DNA from: Limimaricola sp964022235
GTDB lineage: Bacteria > Pseudomonadota > Alphaproteobacteria > Rhodobacterales > Rhodobacteraceae
NCBI RefSeq assembly: GCF_964022235.1
Contig: NZ_CAXHZL010000010.1
Coordinates: 92,833-156,832, forward strand
DNA length: 64,000 bases
Direction: 5' to 3'
Numbering within the stretch: position 1 is the stretch's first letter; each line of letters opens with the position of its first letter. The position numbers and the translations under genes are program-made. Of this stretch, positions 51,144 to 60,484 are shown in pieces. The notes under the pieces are model-generated. The model saw only the letters and a list, made by a program, of their open reading frames with translations. It made no database searches and was not told the origin of the DNA.

Positions 51144-53051
51144 CTAGCCGACCGCTTCCTTGGGCGCTCCATAGCCCAGAGGGGCCATCGCCCTGCGCAG
51201 CTCGTCGAGGATCGCGGGATCGTCGATCGTCGCGGGCATGGCGAAATCCTCGCCATCCGCGATCCGGGCCATGGTGGCGCGCAGGATCTTGCCCGAGCGG
51301 GTCTTGGGCAGGCGTTCCACCACCACCGCGAGCTTGAACGCCGCCACCGGGCCGACGCGTTCGCGCACCAGATCCACCGCCTCGCGCACGATCTCTTCCG
51401 CCGGGCGGGCGCAGCTGCGGTTCAGACAGAGAAACCCCATCGGCAGCTGCCCCTTGAGCGGATCGGCCACGCCGATCACCGCGCATTCGGCCACGTCGGG
51501 GTGGTCGGCGAGCACCTCCTCCATGCCGCCCGTCGACAGCCGGTGGCCCGCGACGTTGATCACGTCGTCGGTCCGCGCGAGGATCGAGACATAGCCGTCT
51601 TCGTCGATCATGCCCGCGTCGCCGGTGGCGTAGAAGCCGGGATAGGTTGACAGATAGCTGCGCCGGAACCGTTCCTCGTCGCCCCAGATCCCCGACAGCG
51701 TGCCGGGCGGCAACGGCAGCCTGATCGCCACGGCCCCCAACTCACCGCGCGGCTTGTCATGACCGCCTTCGTCGAGGATGTGCACGTCGTAACCGGGCAT
51801 CGGCACGGTCGAGGACCCGTCCTTGACCGGCAGCGCCTCGATCCCGACCGGGTTCCCGGTGATGGTGTAGCCGGTCTCGGTCTGCCACCAGTGATCGTAG
51901 ACAGGCACCCCCGCCACCTCCCGCGCCCAGGCCACCGTATCCGGGTCGGCCCGCTCGCCCGCGAGGTAAATCGCACGCAGACCCGAAAGGTCATGCGCGC
52001 GCGCCATCCGGCCTTCGGGGTCCTCGCGCTTGATCGCGCGCAGGGCCGTGGGCGCGGTAAAGAAGGTGCGGACCTTGTTGCGCGCGATCACCCGCCAGAA
52101 CGCACCCGCGTCCGGCGTGCCCACGGGCTTGCCCTCATAGACCACGGTGGTGTTGCCATGCAGCAGGGGGGCGTAGCAGATATAGCTGTGCCCCACGACC
52201 CAGCCCACGTCGGAGGCGGCCCAGAACACCTCTCCGGGGGCGGTGTCATAGACGTTCTTCATGGTCCAGTGCAGCGCCACGAGATGCCCGCCCGTGGGGC
52301 GCACCACGCCCTTGGGCATTCCGGTCGTGCCGGAGGTATAGAGGATATAGGCCGGGTGATCCGCCTCGACCGGCACACAATCGGCGGGCTCGGCCTCCTC
52401 TTGAAAATCATGCCACTCGATGTCGCGCCCATGCTCGATTTCGGCCATCGCCTGCGGGCGCTGCAAGATCACGCAGAACTCAGGCGCGTGGCTGGCCTCG
52501 CGCAGCGCCTGGTCGAGCAGCGGCTTGTAGGGAACGACCCGGTGCGGCTCGATCCCGCAGGAGGCGGCAAGGATCACCTTGGGGCGGCAATCGTCGATCC
52601 GCACCGCCAGTTCGCGCGCGGCAAAGCCACCGAAGACGACGCAATGAATCGCGCCGATCCGGGCGCAGGCCAGCATCGCCTCGAGGGCTTCGGGGATCAT
52701 CGGCATGTAGATGACGACGCGGTCGCCCTTGCCCACGCCGCCCGCTTTGAGCGCGCCCGCGAGCCGGGCCACCCGACCCAGAAGGTCGCCATAGGTGATC
52801 TCGGTCCGGCTCTCGGTCACCGGGCTGTCGTGGATGATGGCGACGTCATGCGCGCGCCCTTCGGCCACGTGCCGGTCCACCGCGTTGTGACAGCCGTTGA
52901 CCATGCCATCGGGATACCAAGCGTAAAGGGGCGCGTTTTCGTCCGAAAGCGCCCGGCTTGGCGAGCGATGCCAGTCGATGGCCTTGGCCGCCTGCATCCA
53001 GAACCCCTCGGGGTCGGCACGCCAGCTCTCGTAGACTTCCGCGTATGTCAT
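51144..53051 (-). CDS. prpE: Propionyl-CoA synthetase
   Basis: PrpE activates propionate to propionyl-CoA with ATP. The 635-residue product belongs to the ACS-like adenylating enzymes: AMP-binding motif YTSGTTGMPKGVVRPTGGHL, DHWWQTETG, and the C-terminal lysine motif KTRSGKILRATM. The sequence begins MTYAEVYESWRADPEGFW as PrpE does. The VRPTGGHLVAL stretch separates it from acetyl-CoA synthetase. The start is ATG 53051. It fits with meaB as part of propionate metabolism. Confidence 0.93.
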   Translation of the reverse strand: MTYAEVYESWRADPEGFWMQAAKAIDWHRSPSRALSDENAPLYAWYPDGMVNGCHNAVDRHVAEGRAHDVAIIHDSPVTESRTEITYGDLLGRVARLAGALKAGGVGKGDRVVIYMPMIPEALEAMLACARIGAIHCVVFGGFAARELAVRIDDCRPKVILAASCGIEPHRVVPYKPLLDQALREASHAPEFCVILQRPQAMAEIEHGRDIEWHDFQEEAEPADCVPVEADHPAYILYTSGTTGMPKGVVRPTGGHLVALHWTMKNVYDTAPGEVFWAASDVGWVVGHSYICYAPLLHGNTTVVYEGKPVGTPDAGAFWRVIARNKVRTFFTAPTALRAIKREDPEGRMARAHDLSGLRAIYLAGERADPDTVAWAREVAGVPVYDHWWQTETGYTITGNPVGIEALPVKDGSSTVPMPGYDVHILDEGGHDKPRGELGAVAIRLPLPPGTLSGIWGDEERFRRSYLSTYPGFYATGDAGMIDEDGYVSILARTDDVINVAGHRLSTGGMEEVLADHPDVAECAVIGVADPLKGQLPMGFLCLNRSCARPAEEIVREAVDLVRERVGPVAAFKLAVVVERLPKTRSGKILRATMARIADGEDFAMPATIDDPAILDELRRAMAPLGYGAPKEAVG

Positions 53052-53116
53052 GTCCGTCCTCCCTCGAGGCGGAATCCTACGCCCGGCCAAGGGGTTCGGG
53101 CAAGCGTTACGCGAAC

Positions 53117-53196
53117 CCCCCGTTCGGTCCGCATGGGGCGAACGGGGGATTTGAGTATTTGGAGAGTAAAGTGCAGGGGGAGGGCGCGCCTCCCCC
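53117..53196 (+). repeat. GAGTATTT-type element, copy 4, flanked by two hairpins
   Basis: CCCCCGTTCG/CGAACGGGGG (53117-53148) is followed by the element GAGTATTTGGAGAGTAAAG (53153-53171) and then GGGGGAGG/CCTCCCCC (53176-53196). It fills most of the gap between maeB and prpE; the second hairpin may terminate maeB. Confidence 0.55.
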
Positions 53197-53202
53197 GAAG
53201 TC

Positions 53203-55503
53203 TCAGCCGTAGTGCGCGACGGGCGTGCCCGCGATGGCCGACATGTTGAGTAGACCGCGCGCCGTGATCGACGGCGTCACGATATGCGCACGGTTGCCCA
53301 TGCCCATCAACAAGGGGCCGACCTCGAGGCCAGCGCCCTTCATCTTGAGGATGTTGCGCACGCCCGACGCCGCATCGGTGTTGGCAAAGACGAGGCAGTT
53401 GGCCGCGCCGTCGAGCCGCGCGCCGGGAAAGATCCGCTCGCGCAGCGCCGGGTCGAGGGCGGCATCGACATGCATCTCGCCCTCGTAGGCAAAGTCGCGG
53501 GGTTCGGCGTCGAGGATCTCCAGCGCGGCGCGCATTCGGCGGCCCGAGGAGATGTCGAGGTTGCCGAACTGCGAATGCGAACACAGCGCGATCTGCGGCG
53601 TGATGCCGAAGCGGCGGATGTGACGCGCGCAGCCGATCACCGTCTCGGCGATCTGCTCGGGGCTCGGCTCGGCATGAACCTGCGTGTCGGCCACGAAGAG
53701 CGGTCCGTCCTCAAGGATCATCAGCGACAGCGCCCCCACCGGGCGCAGATCCGGCGTGCCGAGCACCTGCGTGACGTAGTTCAGGTGCCAAAGGTACTGG
53801 CCGAAGGTGCCGCAGATCAGGCTGTCGGCCTCGCCACGCTGCACCATCACCGCGCCGATGGCGGTGGTGTTGGTGCGCATCACGGCGCGCGCAATGTCGG
53901 GGCTGACGCCGCTGCGGGCCATGATCTCGTGATAGGTGCCCCAGTAGTCGCGGTAGCGCGGGTCGTTCTCGGGGTTCACGATCTCGAAGTCGATGCCGGG
54001 CCGGATCGTCAGGCCGGCGCGTTCGCAGCGCGTCTCGATCACGTCCGGGCGACCGATCAGGATCGGCGTGTCGGTGGTCTCCTCGATGATCGCATGGGCC
54101 GCGCGCAGCACCCGCTCGTCCTCGCCCTCGGCAAAGACGATGCGCCGCTCGGCCGAGCGCGCCGCGTCGAAAACTGGACGCATCAGCAGTGCGGATTTGA
54201 ACACCGAGCTGTCGAGCCGGGTCTTGTAGGCCTCCATGTCGGCGATCGGGCGGGCGGCAACGCCGGTCTCCATCGCGGCGCGGGCCACGGCGGAGGCGAC
54301 GACGCCCATGAGGCGCGGATCGAAGGGCTTGGGGATCAGGTATTCCGCCCCGAAGGTGAGCTGCTCGCCACTATAGGCGGCGGCGGCCTCGGCCGAAGTC
54401 GTCGCCCGCGCCAAGGCCGCGATGCCTTCGATGCAGGCGATCTTCATCTCGTCGTTGATCGTGGTGGCGCCAACATCGAGCGCGCCGCGAAAGATGAACG
54501 GGAAACACAGCACGTTGTTGACCTGGTTCGGAAAGTCCGAGCGGCCGGTGGCGATGATGGCACCCGGTTTCACCTTGCGCGCGAGGTCCGGCATGATCTC
54601 GGGCGTCGGGTTGGCCAGCGCGAAGATGATCGGACGGTCGGCCATCTTTTCGACCATCTCGGGCTTGAGCACGCCGGGGCCCGACAGGCCGAGGAACAGA
54701 TCGGCCCCGTCGATCACATCGCCGAGCCCACGCGCGCCGCCGGGCTGCGCATAGGCGGCCTTTTGCGGCGTCATGTCCTCGGACCGCCCCTCGTGGACGA
54801 GGCCCGCAAGGTCGCACAGATACACGTTTTCGCGGCGAACGCCGAGCTTCAGGAGCATGTCGAGGCAGGCGATGCCGGCAGCGCCGCCGCCGGTCGAGAC
54901 CACCTTGATCTCCTCGAAGCTCTTGCCCGCCACGCGCAGCGCATTGGTGGCGGCGGCCCCCACGACGATGGCGGTGCCGTGCTGGTCGTCATGGAAGACG
55001 GGGATGTTCATCCGCTCGCGGCAGATCTTCTCGACGATGAAGCAATCGGGGGCCTTGATGTCTTCGAGGTTGATCGCTCCGAAGGTCGGCTCCAGCGCGC
55101 AGACGATGTCCGCGAGCTTTTCGGGGTCGCTCTCGTTGAGCTCGATGTCGAAGCAGTCGATGTTGGCGAACTTCTTGAAGAGCACCGCCTTGCCCTCCAT
55201 CACCGGCTTGGAGGCCAGCGCGCCGATGTTGCCAAGGCCCAGAACGGCGGTGCCGTTGGTGACGACAGCCACGAGATTGCCGCGCGAGGTATAGTCGCGC
55301 GCGGTGTCGGGGTCGTTCTTGATCTCAAGGCAGGCCTCGGCCACGCCGGGGGAATAGGCACGGGAAAGGTCACGGCCATTGGCCAGCGGCTTGGTCGCGC
55401 GGATCTCCAGCTTGCCGGGCTTGGGCAGCCGGTGATAGTCGAGCGCGGCCTGACGCAGGCTGTCTGAGCCCGGGCGGTTCGTGTCATCGGTGCTGTCGGC
55501 CAT
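53203..55503 (-). CDS. maeB: NADP-dependent malic enzyme with C-terminal phosphotransacetylase-like domain
   Basis: MaeB decarboxylates malate to pyruvate with NADP+. The 766-residue product has the malic N-domain (GRDLSRAYSPGVAEACLEI, HDDQHGTAIVVGAAATNAL), an NADP-binding domain (STGGGAAGIACLDMLLKLGV) and, from about residue 440, a phosphotransacetylase-like half (VFAEGEDERVLRAAHAIIEE) that in this class is regulatory and binds acetyl-CoA. The start is ATG 55503. It is transcribed in the same direction as prpE, with a repeat between. Confidence 0.96.
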   Translation of the reverse strand: MADSTDDTNRPGSDSLRQAALDYHRLPKPGKLEIRATKPLANGRDLSRAYSPGVAEACLEIKNDPDTARDYTSRGNLVAVVTNGTAVLGLGNIGALASKPVMEGKAVLFKKFANIDCFDIELNESDPEKLADIVCALEPTFGAINLEDIKAPDCFIVEKICRERMNIPVFHDDQHGTAIVVGAAATNALRVAGKSFEEIKVVSTGGGAAGIACLDMLLKLGVRRENVYLCDLAGLVHEGRSEDMTPQKAAYAQPGGARGLGDVIDGADLFLGLSGPGVLKPEMVEKMADRPIIFALANPTPEIMPDLARKVKPGAIIATGRSDFPNQVNNVLCFPFIFRGALDVGATTINDEMKIACIEGIAALARATTSAEAAAAYSGEQLTFGAEYLIPKPFDPRLMGVVASAVARAAMETGVAARPIADMEAYKTRLDSSVFKSALLMRPVFDAARSAERRIVFAEGEDERVLRAAHAIIEETTDTPILIGRPDVIETRCERAGLTIRPGIDFEIVNPENDPRYRDYWGTYHEIMARSGVSPDIARAVMRTNTTAIGAVMVQRGEADSLICGTFGQYLWHLNYVTQVLGTPDLRPVGALSLMILEDGPLFVADTQVHAEPSPEQIAETVIGCARHIRRFGITPQIALCSHSQFGNLDISSGRRMRAALEILDAEPRDFAYEGEMHVDAALDPALRERIFPGARLDGAANCLVFANTDAASGVRNILKMKGAGLEVGPLLMGMGNRAHIVTPSITARGLLNMSAIAGTPVAHYG

Positions 55504-55569
55504 CGCGTCGTCTCTCCCCCTGATCAAATTGGTTCAGCATTAAACCTTTCCGAAGGGGGCGGGAAAGAC

Positions 55570-55770
55570 CTATCGCGCCTCGATCTGCTTCTGAAGCACG
55601 CTTATCCGCTCATCGGCTTGCCGCTCGGTCAGGGCCGCGTCGAACTCCTCGCCCGCCTTGTCGCACAGGTCGCGCAGAAGAACTGCCTGCTTGGGGTTCA
55701 TCGGCGCGTCCGGATCGTCGGGTGTACGCGCTTCGGTTTCGGGTAGCACGGCCTTGGTGGGTTCGATCAT
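55570..55770 (-). CDS. DUF3072 domain protein, copy 2
   Basis: The 66-residue protein has the same core as the gene at 47379 (PMNPKQAVLLRDLCDKAGEE, FDAALTERQADERISVLQKQ). The two share an AGEEFD centre and an ADERI/ASERI-VLQ end. The start is ATG 55770 behind GGGAG. It is 66 bp upstream of maeB on the same strand. Function unknown. Confidence 0.83.
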   Translation of the reverse strand: MIEPTKAVLPETEARTPDDPDAPMNPKQAVLLRDLCDKAGEEFDAALTERQADERISVLQKQIEAR

Positions 55771-55897
55771 TGTATCTCCCTCCGCATGGGCTATGACGGC
55801 AAACCCCGGCGCGCGGGGAGGGGTTCCGCGAGGGCGGACTTGCATCATGGGGGGCCGCGCGACACAGTTTCCGGCAAACCCATCAGGAGGCCCATCC

Positions 55898-56290
55898 ATG
55901 TCGCTGGTCGATGACGCGCGCCGCGTGCGCGAGAACGCCTATGCCCCCTATTCCAACTTCAAGGTCGGCGCGGCGATCCGCGCCGCCTCTGGCGAGGTCT
56001 ATCTCGGCGTCAACGTCGAGAACGTGGCCTATCCGGAAGGCACCTGCGCCGAAGCCGGCGCCATCGCCGCGATGTGCGCCGCGGGCGACAGCGAGATTGC
56101 CGAGGTCGCGGTGATCGCCGACAGCCCGGTGCCGGTGTCGCCCTGTGGCGGCTGCCGCCAGAAGCTCGCCGAGTTCGGTCGTGGCGAGGTGAAGGTCACC
56201 CTCGCCACCACCGATGGCACCACGCGCGAAACCACGCTGGGCGATCTGCTGCCCGGCGCCTTCGATCAGACCCAGATGGAACGCGCCTGA
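55898..56290 (+). CDS. cdd: Cytidine deaminase
   Basis: Cdd converts cytidine and deoxycytidine to uridine forms. The 130-residue product has the substrate motif YAPYSNFKVGAAI, VNVENVAYPEGTCAEAGAI with zinc ligand Cys and catalytic Glu, and the PCGGCRQ zinc pair. The start is ATG 55898 with a perfect AGGAGG. It is the first gene of a five-gene nucleoside operon. Confidence 0.95.
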   Translation: MSLVDDARRVRENAYAPYSNFKVGAAIRAASGEVYLGVNVENVAYPEGTCAEAGAIAAMCAAGDSEIAEVAVIADSPVPVSPCGGCRQKLAEFGRGEVKVTLATTDGTTRETTLGDLLPGAFDQTQMERA

Positions 56291-57594
56291 TGGAGGCACG
56301 TCGCCTCATTGCCGCGCTGCGCCGTGGCGAGACGCTGCCGCCCGAGGATATCCGGGCCTTCGCACAGGGGCTGGCTGACGGCACCGTCTCCGACGCGCAA
56401 GCCGGGGCCTTCGCCATGGCGGTCTGCCTGCGAGGCTTGGGCGAGGCGGGCCGCGTCGCGCTGACCACCGGCATGCGCGACAGCGGCGACCGGCTGGCGT
56501 GGGATCTGCCGGGGCCCGTGCTCGATAAGCATTCCACCGGCGGCGTGGGCGACCCGGTGTCGCTCCTGCTGGCGCCCGCGCTTGCGGCCTGCGGAGTTTA
56601 TGTCCCGATGATCTCGGGGCGCGGCCTTGGCCACACCGGCGGCACCCTCGACAAGCTCGAAGCGGTGCCGGGACTGTCGACGCAGGTCGATGAAGCCAAG
56701 CTGCGCGACATCACCCGCGAGGTGGGCTGCGCCATCGTCGGCGCCACGGGGCGCATCGCCCCCGCCGACAAGCGGCTCTACGCGGTGCGCGACGTGACCG
56801 GCACGGTGGACAGCGTCGATCTGATCACCGCCTCGATCCTGTCGAAGAAACTCGCCGCCGGGCTCGAGGGCCTCGTGCTTGACGTGAAGGTCGGCTCGGG
56901 CGCCTTCATGAAGTCCGAAAATGAGGCCCGCGCGCTGGCCGAGGCGCTGGTGACGACCGCGAATGGCGCAGGCTGCCCGACGGCGGCCTTTCTGACCGAC
57001 ATGGACGAACCGCTGGCCCCCGCCTTGGGCAACGCGACCGAGATGGCGGTGATCATGGAGGTGTTGGGCGGCGACCATCTTGCCGCGCCGCGCCTGCATG
57101 ATCTTACCGTGGCGCTGGGCGGGCGGCTCATGGCACTGGCGGGCGGGGCCGAGGGCGAGGGCGAGGAGATGATCGCCCATGCCATCGCCTCGGGCCGCGC
57201 CATGGAGCGGTTCGCCGCGATGCTGCACGGGCTTGGCGGTCCTTCCGACATGGCCGACAACTGGCGCGCGCACCTGCCGACCGCCCCCGTGATCCGCGAC
57301 GTGACCGCGACCGAGGCCGGGCATCTCTTTGCCATCGACGGTGAGGCGCTCGGCCATGCCGTCGTGGCGCTGGGCGGCGGGCGCCGGGTCGAAACCGACC
57401 GGATCGACCCGGCGGTGGGGCTGTCGGACGTGGCCCGGCTTGGTGCAAGGATCGCGCCGGGAGACCGCGTGGCCCGCATTCATGCCGCAAGCGAGGAAGC
57501 CGCCGATGCGGCCGAAACGGCGCTGCGCGATGCCATCACGCTCGGAGATGCACCGCAGATCAATGACCTCGTTCGAGGGAGGGTGGACCCATGA
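56290..57594 (+). CDS. deoA: Thymidine phosphorylase
   Basis: DeoA phosphorolyses thymidine and deoxyuridine to the base and deoxyribose-1-phosphate. The 434-residue product has the phosphate-binding motif DKHSTGGVGD, SGRGLGHTGGTLDKLEAVPG and DVKVGSGAFM. The ATG overlaps the cdd stop (TGATG). Its product is passed to DeoB, encoded next. Confidence 0.96.
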   Translation: MEARRLIAALRRGETLPPEDIRAFAQGLADGTVSDAQAGAFAMAVCLRGLGEAGRVALTTGMRDSGDRLAWDLPGPVLDKHSTGGVGDPVSLLLAPALAACGVYVPMISGRGLGHTGGTLDKLEAVPGLSTQVDEAKLRDITREVGCAIVGATGRIAPADKRLYAVRDVTGTVDSVDLITASILSKKLAAGLEGLVLDVKVGSGAFMKSENEARALAEALVTTANGAGCPTAAFLTDMDEPLAPALGNATEMAVIMEVLGGDHLAAPRLHDLTVALGGRLMALAGGAEGEGEEMIAHAIASGRAMERFAAMLHGLGGPSDMADNWRAHLPTAPVIRDVTATEAGHLFAIDGEALGHAVVALGGGRRVETDRIDPAVGLSDVARLGARIAPGDRVARIHAASEEAADAAETALRDAITLGDAPQINDLVRGRVDP

Positions 57595-58799
57595 CACGCG
57601 TATTTCTTTTGGTGATGGACAGCGCCGGGATCGGCGGTGCGCCCGATGCCGACCAGTTCTTCAACGGCGACACCCCGGACACCGGATCGAACACCTTGGG
57701 TCACATCGCCGAGGCCTGCGCCGCCGGGCAGGCCGAAGAGGGCCGCACCGGCCCGCTGAAGTTGCCCACGCTAGACGCGATGGGTCTTGGCCACGCCATC
57801 GCGCTCGCCTCCGGTCTTGATGCGCCGAACCTTGGAACCGCGCCGACCGGTGCTTGGGGCGCGGCGACCGAAGTGTCGAACGGCAAGGACACGCCCTCGG
57901 GCCACTGGGAACTCGCGGGCGTGCCGGTGCCGTGGGACTGGCACTATTTCCCGAAGGAGATCCCCGCCTTTCCGACCGAAGTGACGCGGCTCTTGATGCA
58001 GGCGGCAGGCACCGACGGCATCTTGGGCAATCGCCATGCCAGCGGCACCGTTGTCATCGACGAGGAAGGCCCCGAACACATGCAGACGGGCTGGCCGATC
58101 TGCTATACCTCGGTCGACAGCGTGCTGCAGATCGCAGCCCACGAGGAGCGCTTCGGCCTCGACCGGCTCCTCGACATGTGCCGCGCCGTCGCGCCGATGC
58201 TGCACGACATGAAGGTCGGCCGCGTCATCGCGCGGCCCTTCATCGGTGACGAGGCCAGCGGCTTCACCCGCACGCCACACCGCCGGGACTTTGCCATCGC
58301 CGCTCCGGGCCGCACGCTGCTCGACAGCGCCAAGGGCGAAGGGCGCGATGTGCATGCTGTCGGCAAGATCGGCGACATCTTTTCGATGCGCGGCATCACC
58401 GACCTGCGCAAGGGGCCGGACGACAAGCTGATGGAGCACCTGTCGGACCTCGTGGATGAGGCCGCCGACGGCGCGCTGGTTTTTGCCAATTTCGTGGAGT
58501 TCGACACCAACTTCGGCCACCGCCGCGACGTGTCGGGCTATGCGCGCCACCTCGAGTGGTTCGACGCCGAGCTTGCAAAAATCCTGCCGCGCCTGCGCGA
58601 AGGCGATCTGGTGATCGTGACCGCCGATCACGGCAACGATCCGACCTTCACCGGCACCGATCACACGCGCGAGCGGGTGCCGGTGCTGTGCCATGGCCTC
58701 GGCGCGCGCGCGCTTGGCCTGATGGGCTTCGTGGATGTGGGCGCGCTTGCCTCCGCGCATCTCGGCATTCCCGCACCCGATCCGGAGGCCACGCCATGA
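57591..58799 (+). CDS. deoB: Phosphopentomutase
   Basis: DeoB converts (deoxy)ribose-1-phosphate to the 5-phosphate. The 402-residue product has the alkaline-phosphatase-fold metal sites: VMDSAGIGGAPDA, the TPSGHWE phosphothreonine region, NFVEFDTNFGHRRD and TADHGNDPTFTGTDHTRE. It overlaps deoA (ATGA) and add (ATGA). Confidence 0.96.
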   Translation: MTRVFLLVMDSAGIGGAPDADQFFNGDTPDTGSNTLGHIAEACAAGQAEEGRTGPLKLPTLDAMGLGHAIALASGLDAPNLGTAPTGAWGAATEVSNGKDTPSGHWELAGVPVPWDWHYFPKEIPAFPTEVTRLLMQAAGTDGILGNRHASGTVVIDEEGPEHMQTGWPICYTSVDSVLQIAAHEERFGLDRLLDMCRAVAPMLHDMKVGRVIARPFIGDEASGFTRTPHRRDFAIAAPGRTLLDSAKGEGRDVHAVGKIGDIFSMRGITDLRKGPDDKLMEHLSDLVDEAADGALVFANFVEFDTNFGHRRDVSGYARHLEWFDAELAKILPRLREGDLVIVTADHGNDPTFTGTDHTRERVPVLCHGLGARALGLMGFVDVGALASAHLGIPAPDPEATP

Positions 58800-59782
58800 G
58801 CTACAGATCCCTGCCCAAGGTCGAGTTGCACCTGCACCTCGAGGGGGCGGCCCCGCCGTCGTTCATCGCCGGTCTGGCGCGCGAGAAGTCGATCGACATC
58901 GACCGCATCTTCGACAGCCAGGGCGGCTTCGTGCGCGGCGACTTCGAATGGTTCCTCAAGGCCTATGACGCGGCCTGCACCGTGCTGCAAAGCCCAGAGG
59001 ATTTTCGCCGCCTGACGCTCGCCGTGCTCGAGCAGAGCGCGGCGCAAGGGGTGGTCTACACCGAGTTCTTCCTGTCGCCCGACTTCTGCGGCGGCGGCGA
59101 CCTCGCCGCATGGCGCGATTACCTCGACGCGATGGTCGATGCCTCTGACGAGGCCGAGCGCAGCTTTGGCATCGCCTCGCGCGGCATCGTCACCTGCCTG
59201 CGCCACCTCGGCCCCGAGGCTGCCAAGCCCATCGCGCGCTGCGCCGCCGAGACCAAGGGACGCTTCATCACCGGCTTTGGCCTTGCGGGGGCCGAAATGA
59301 TGTACCGGCCCGGTGATTTCACATGGGCCTATGATGCGGCGCGTGAGGCGGGGCTGCAGCTCACCGCCCACGCGGGCGAATGGGGCGGGCCGGACATGGT
59401 ACGCGATACCGTGGATCTCTTGGGCTGCGAGCGGATCGGCCACGGCATCAACGCCGTGTCGGACCATGCGCTGTGCGATCACCTGATCGAGCGCGGCGTC
59501 ACGCTCGAGGTCTGTCCGGTGTCGAACCTCGTGCTGGGGGCGGTGAAGGACTGGAAGTCGCACCCGATCGAGGAGTTGCGCCACCGTGGTCTGCGCGTCA
59601 CCGTCTCGACCGACGATCCGCCATGGTTCGGCACCACGATGACCCACGAGTACGAGATGCTGGATCGGCATTTCGGCTGGGAGGAGGAGCGTCTGCGTCT
59701 CTCCAACCGCGTCGCCGCCGAGGCGGCCTTCTGCGACGACGACACCCGCGCGCAGATCCTGAAGAAACTGGAGGCGGCATGA
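58796..59782 (+). CDS. add: Adenosine deaminase
   Basis: Add hydrolyses adenosine to inosine. The 328-residue product has the zinc ligands in ELHLHLEG, the HAGEWGG catalytic Glu region, ERIGHGI and the STDDPPWFG motif. The start is ATG 58796, overlapping the deoB stop; the longer reading from 58556 is antisense-like noise inside deoB. Some relatives are adenine deaminases, but the sequence fits Add. Confidence 0.93.
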   Translation: MSYRSLPKVELHLHLEGAAPPSFIAGLAREKSIDIDRIFDSQGGFVRGDFEWFLKAYDAACTVLQSPEDFRRLTLAVLEQSAAQGVVYTEFFLSPDFCGGGDLAAWRDYLDAMVDASDEAERSFGIASRGIVTCLRHLGPEAAKPIARCAAETKGRFITGFGLAGAEMMYRPGDFTWAYDAAREAGLQLTAHAGEWGGPDMVRDTVDLLGCERIGHGINAVSDHALCDHLIERGVTLEVCPVSNLVLGAVKDWKSHPIEELRHRGLRVTVSTDDPPWFGTTMTHEYEMLDRHFGWEEERLRLSNRVAAEAAFCDDDTRAQILKKLEAA

Positions 59783-60420
59783 GCCATACCGACCAACACC
59801 TGACCGTCGTCACGCATCCGCTGGTGCAGCACAAGCTGACCCTGATGCGCCGATCCGACACCTCGACCGCGAGTTTCCGGCAGCTTCTGCGTGAGATCAG
59901 CCTGCTGCTGGCCTACGAGGTCACGCGCGACCTGCCGATGACCACGACGCGCATCGAGACGCCGATGCAGCCGATGGACGCCCCCGCGATCGAGGGCAAG
60001 AAGCTGGCGCTGGTGTCGATCCTGCGCGCCGGCAATGGCCTGCTCGACGGCATTCTGGAGCTGGTCCCCTCGGCCCGCGTCGGATTTGTCGGTCTCTACC
60101 GCGATCCCGAGACGCTCAAGCCGGTGGAGTACTACTTCAAGGTGCCCAAGGGCCTCGACGAGCGGCTGACCATCGCGGTCGACCCGATGCTGGCCACCGG
60201 CAACTCCTCGGTCGCGGCGATCGACATGCTGAAGAAGGCGGGCGCCAAGGATATCATCTTCCTTTGCCTGCTGGCCGCCCCCGAAGGTGTGGCGCGCATG
60301 AAGGAGGCGCATCCGGATGTGCCGATCGTCACCGCCTCGCTGGACGAGCGGCTCGACGATCACGGCTATATCGTGCCCGGACTGGGGGATGCGGGTGACA
60401 GGATGTTCGGCACCAAGTAG
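59779..60420 (+). CDS. upp: Uracil phosphoribosyltransferase
   Basis: Upp salvages uracil to UMP with PRPP. The 213-residue product has the PRPP loop VDPMLATGNSS and the C-terminal YIVPGLGDAGDRMFG. It is the last cistron of the operon (ATGA overlap with add), linking cytidine and deoxyuridine breakdown by Cdd and DeoA to reuse of uracil. No terminator was seen in the 64 bp before the next gene. Confidence 0.97.
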   Translation: MSHTDQHLTVVTHPLVQHKLTLMRRSDTSTASFRQLLREISLLLAYEVTRDLPMTTTRIETPMQPMDAPAIEGKKLALVSILRAGNGLLDGILELVPSARVGFVGLYRDPETLKPVEYYFKVPKGLDERLTIAVDPMLATGNSSVAAIDMLKKAGAKDIIFLCLLAAPEGVARMKEAHPDVPIVTASLDERLDDHGYIVPGLGDAGDRMFGTK

Positions 60421-60484
60421 CGGCATGCTTTACACAAAAGCGGCCCTGTAGCATGCTGCCGAAAACTCCGGGGGCAGGGGCAGC

